Of a stretch of 64,000 nucleotides of DNA, positions 60,787 through 64,000 are shown piece after piece. Source of the DNA: Anaerolineae bacterium (GTDB taxonomy: Bacteria; Chloroflexota; Anaerolineae; Aggregatilineales; J027); assembly GCA_021463865.1 (NCBI GenBank), contig JAJTXY010000006.1:124001-188000 (forward strand). Reading direction: 5' to 3'. A program made the position numbers and the translations under genes. The notes beneath the pieces were generated by a model. It was given only the letters and a program-made list of their open reading frames with translations, was not told the origin of the DNA and ran no database searches. The number at the start of each line of letters is the position of its first letter. The first letter of the stretch is position 1.

Positions 60787-63700
60787 ATGAACGACGACCA
60801 AAACTTTAATTTTGATGACATGCTAGAGCCAAACTTTGATACGGGTTGGCTCGATAGCAACAAGCTGCCTCCGCAGGATGAGGACAAAACCACCCTGCCG
60901 GATTGGTTAAGTTCTGCTCCATTATTGGAAGATGAACCGCAATCATCTACCAAAACGCCCTCGGGGACTTCCGTACCTGATTGGCTAAGTCAGACAGAAT
61001 CGGATGATTTTGGCAGCACCTTTGTAGAAGAACCTGCCCAACGTGGCCCCCTTTCGACTGATGCTCTGCCAGATTGGTTATCCAGTAGCGAGGCGTCGGA
61101 AGAACCCAGTTTCGATTTTGAAGAACCACCCCTGTTGATTGATGAAGAGCCTGAAATTGAAGAGAAGCCCGCATCCTCATTGGGGTTAAAGCGGCTGAGT
61201 CAGACCACCCCGGCGGTGCAACCACCTGAACAACCTGCTGCTCCACGTCCCGCATCTAGGCCACCGGAGCCGCCGCCACCTCCCCAACCCCAGATTCGCA
61301 AATTGGGGCAAAAACGCGAATCTCAATCTATTTCACCGGATGAGATGACGTTTGAGGAGTGGGAACGCCAACAGCATCAAAAGGAATATGAGCAGGTACA
61401 TGCCGAAGATATTGCCATGACCGAGGCTGTGCCGGATTGGTTTGTGGATAATGTCGAAATCGGGACTGCCGACAAAGATATTGCTTCTTTGGTGCTGGAT
61501 TTGGAAGAAGAGGAAGCACCCTATATTCCTGAAGTACCCCCACCCACCACTACCGGGTCGTTGACCAACTACGTACCCGATTGGTTTATGGGGTTGGAGG
61601 AACAAAATCTTGAGAACGCACCGGAATGGGCACGGACGGTTGGGACAGATGACCTGAGTTTCGAAACGCTGGTGGACGCCTCGGCTTTTGCGCCGCCCGA
61701 ACCCGAACCTCAGCCCGAACTACCCACCGCCCCGACCTTTGATGATGATGTGCCCGATTGGTTCAAAGGGGTTGCTACTCCCTCTGCTGAGGCAGGCGGG
61801 GCAGATGATTGGATGTCGGCACTCGATTCGGCGTTGGCAGCCTCGGCAGAAGCACAAATGCCAACCACGAGCCAAGATGAAACCGATCTTGCCGCTAATA
61901 TGACATTCGAGCAACCAGATTGGTTTGAACCGTCTGCCGAAACATCCCCGGATGTTATGCAGACTTTTATGGAAACTCCCGCACCAACAGATTTCGAGCC
62001 GAGTTTTGGTCAACCCGATTGGTTTCCAATTGAGCAATCGTCAGAAGCAATGCAGACGTTTGTTGAAACACCCGATCAGGAAGAGGGTTTTGAACCGAGT
62101 TTCGATGAACCCGATTGGATGGCGGATGTAGCCCCACTTGGAACGCCGGAAACCGAGCACGCCGTGCCTGTCGAAGATTTGTTTGCTGCCGAGCCTGCCC
62201 CCGAAGAAGACTTTTTTGCCACGATGATGGGGGCTGAGTCCGATTTGTTTGGGGAAGGTGGTGCTGCGACTAATCTGTTTGCACAACCTGCGGTTGAGGA
62301 TGATAGCCCTGATTGGCTACGTGAATATGAGGCCCCCGACGAACTCCCCGTCCTACAAGTGCCAGAAGAGCCGACAGTCCTGCTGCCGCGTGAGCAAGAA
62401 ACTGCCCCGGAATGGTTAGGGGATATTTCAGGGGTAGATTTTGCGGGCGCGGATGATTTATTTGGGGACGTTCCCGGCAGCAAGCCCCCAACTTTTAGCG
62501 ACCAAGACCTAAAAGCGGTTTCCAGCGGCACGAGCATTGATGACCTGTTGGGTCTGTCCAAAGAATCCAATCTACCAGTAGTTGCAGGGCCAAAGGGTCT
62601 TGTTCCAGTGCGCGGCAAGACGCCTACTGAAGAAGTCATGACCAGTGATCTTTTTGAGGGCATTGATGATGAACTGCTCAAGGCACTGGATGATGCCTCT
62701 CCCAAAGCACCCCCCAAGTCTACGACGTCTGAATCTGAAGCCGTCAAAGAAGCGGTTGTCGCGGATCGCCCCGAGTGGATTGCGGATTTGCGGCCTGATG
62801 TCCCGGTCACGCTAAGTGCGGGTGGAATTAGTATCGCATTTGAGCAGCAACGTATCAGTGATTTGCCAGACGACCTGCGACGGCTACGTGAGAAATCCGT
62901 TGATGTATTGAAGACCGAAGCAGGGACTTCAGCGCAAATCTCCGACAGTGGCCCATTAGCAGGGGTAACAGGTGGGCTGGGGATTGCTCCCCAAGCAACC
63001 GCTCTCGGTGAGCTAAATATGGTGACCCAATTGAGTGTCACGGATTATCAAGCCGAACGGGTTGCGCTGTTGGAAGGCATTTTGGAACTGACCGAACAGC
63101 GGCGGCGAGCACTGGGCTTGGATGAAGACGAAGAACTGGAAGTCGCAGCGGCAGCACCATCGAAGAAACGCAAACGCACTCGCCCACATTTTGACCGTTT
63201 CTTGATTTCGATTATTTTGCTGGCGGCGCTGATTGGCCCATTTTTGAGTGATGCCCTCCATGTGGCTGAAGAAGCTGACAGCAGCGGATTTACGGTGCGC
63301 CAGTCTGCGGTGCCGAAGGCAGTGAATAGTATTCAACCGGGTCAATATGTCTTGATGGCGTTTGAATATGGCCCAACCGCAACGGGTGAATTAAATCCAC
63401 TAGCTGAGGCTGTGCTGCGCGATATTCTAAGCCATCGCGGGATACCGATTATTCTCAGCACCAATCCACTTGGAGCGATTAATGCACGCGGTGTAGTGGA
63501 AGCCCTCGCCGATGATCCGGCCCTGCTGGATGCTGTCGAGCGCGATGAGCCATTGGAAACCCGCGAAGACTATTTTGTTTTGCGTTACGTCTCGGGCGGA
63601 GCGATTGGGATTCGCGGGCTGACACGTAATGAGCAGGTCGGGGCGACGATTTTTGCCACTGACGCCGAGGGCGAAAAGACGGGTCTGGAATTTGATACGC

Positions 63701-64000
63701 TCGACGCCACTGACTTCGCGTTGGTGGTTGTGATTGGCGAACGGGCGGATGATATTCGTAACTGGGCCGAACAATTTGATGTGCCGGGACTGCCCAAATA
63801 TGCCTTGATGACCGCCGGGGCCGAACCACTGGCAACGGCCTATGTTAATGGTACGGGCTATCAGGGGTATCTAGCGGGGTATCGGGACACTTATCGGTAC
63901 AATCAACTTCGCAATACCCGAACTCGTGAGGCGTTTGAAACCCCGGAGGATATAGATATTCCCGACCCCGAAATTTCACAATGGCATAGCATGGCGCTGG
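60787..64000 (+). CDS. Large acidic single-TM protein with 13 P[DE]W motifs (3' end outside window)
   Basis: Own translation from ATG 60787: MNDDQNFNFDDMLEPNFDTGWLDSNKLPPQDEDKTTLPDWLSSAP...; no in-frame stop seen to 64000; TM FLISIILLAALIGPFL near 63199-63258; absent from ORF track because unterminated. Confidence 0.88.
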   Translation, partial: MNDDQNFNFDDMLEPNFDTGWLDSNKLPPQDEDKTTLPDWLSSAPLLEDEPQSSTKTPSGTSVPDWLSQTESDDFGSTFVEEPAQRGPLSTDALPDWLSSSEASEEPSFDFEEPPLLIDEEPEIEEKPASSLGLKRLSQTTPAVQPPEQPAAPRPASRPPEPPPPPQPQIRKLGQKRESQSISPDEMTFEEWERQQHQKEYEQVHAEDIAMTEAVPDWFVDNVEIGTADKDIASLVLDLEEEEAPYIPEVPPPTTTGSLTNYVPDWFMGLEEQNLENAPEWARTVGTDDLSFETLVDASAFAPPEPEPQPELPTAPTFDDDVPDWFKGVATPSAEAGGADDWMSALDSALAASAEAQMPTTSQDETDLAANMTFEQPDWFEPSAETSPDVMQTFMETPAPTDFEPSFGQPDWFPIEQSSEAMQTFVETPDQEEGFEPSFDEPDWMADVAPLGTPETEHAVPVEDLFAAEPAPEEDFFATMMGAESDLFGEGGAATNLFAQPAVEDDSPDWLREYEAPDELPVLQVPEEPTVLLPREQETAPEWLGDISGVDFAGADDLFGDVPGSKPPTFSDQDLKAVSSGTSIDDLLGLSKESNLPVVAGPKGLVPVRGKTPTEEVMTSDLFEGIDDELLKALDDASPKAPPKSTTSESEAVKEAVVADRPEWIADLRPDVPVTLSAGGISIAFEQQRISDLPDDLRRLREKSVDVLKTEAGTSAQISDSGPLAGVTGGLGIAPQATALGELNMVTQLSVTDYQAERVALLEGILELTEQRRRALGLDEDEELEVAAAAPSKKRKRTRPHFDRFLISIILLAALIGPFLSDALHVAEEADSSGFTVRQSAVPKAVNSIQPGQYVLMAFEYGPTATGELNPLAEAVLRDILSHRGIPIILSTNPLGAINARGVVEALADDPALLDAVERDEPLETREDYFVLRYVSGGAIGIRGLTRNEQVGATIFATDAEGEKTGLEFDTLDATDFALVVVIGERADDIRNWAEQFDVPGLPKYALMTAGAEPLATAYVNGTGYQGYLAGYRDTYRYNQLRNTRTREAFETPEDIDIPDPEISQWHSMAL
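61915..62121 (+). repeat. Degenerate tandem repeat (~32-33 aa period) around P-D-W motifs
   Basis: QPDWFEPSAETSPDVMQTFMETPAPTDFEPSFG / QPDWFPIEQSSEAMQTFVETPDQEEGFEPSFD / EPDWM. Confidence 0.7.

Noticed and set aside
62076-63041. 321-aa minus-strand ORF
   Set aside because: Antisense shadow of the P[DE]W protein; Ser/Gly/Pro-rich translation with no domain, while the plus frame is long and structured.

Overview
The window looks like a mostly collinear bacterial chromosome segment, most likely Chloroflexota/Anaerolineae-like (inferred from gene content; not tested by search). I call about 53 protein-coding genes, two structured RNAs (SRP RNA ~42209-42364 and RNase P RNA ~45272-45630) and several intrinsic terminators and promoters. 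I saw no CRISPR array, IS element, rRNA or tRNA. Housekeeping genes include gatA (partial), tmk, plsY, rsgA, rsmA, an rsuA/rluE-type pseudouridine synthase, secG, recR, trmD, hutI and rdgB. The most interesting regions are: (1) a minus-strand signalling cluster at 2088-9243 (Ser/Thr kinase with a PQQ propeller, PP2C, DnaJ-VWA fusion, Zn-ribbon-FHA, OmpR-type regulator, MglA-like GTPase, Hsp20), which resembles TerY-P-type kinase/phosphatase/VWA triads; (2) a 2976-aa histidine kinase with about 13 GAF domains between two response regulators, one carrying a degenerate GGDEF; (3) a terminal module at 59012->64000 ending in a >1070-aa membrane protein with 13 P[DE]W motifs, absent from the ORF track because it has no stop inside the window; (4) an acyl-ACP-reductase-like protein next to a left-handed beta-helix protein; (5) an alpha/beta hydrolase-like protein whose nucleophile position is Gly. 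All homology calls are from motif reading by eye.
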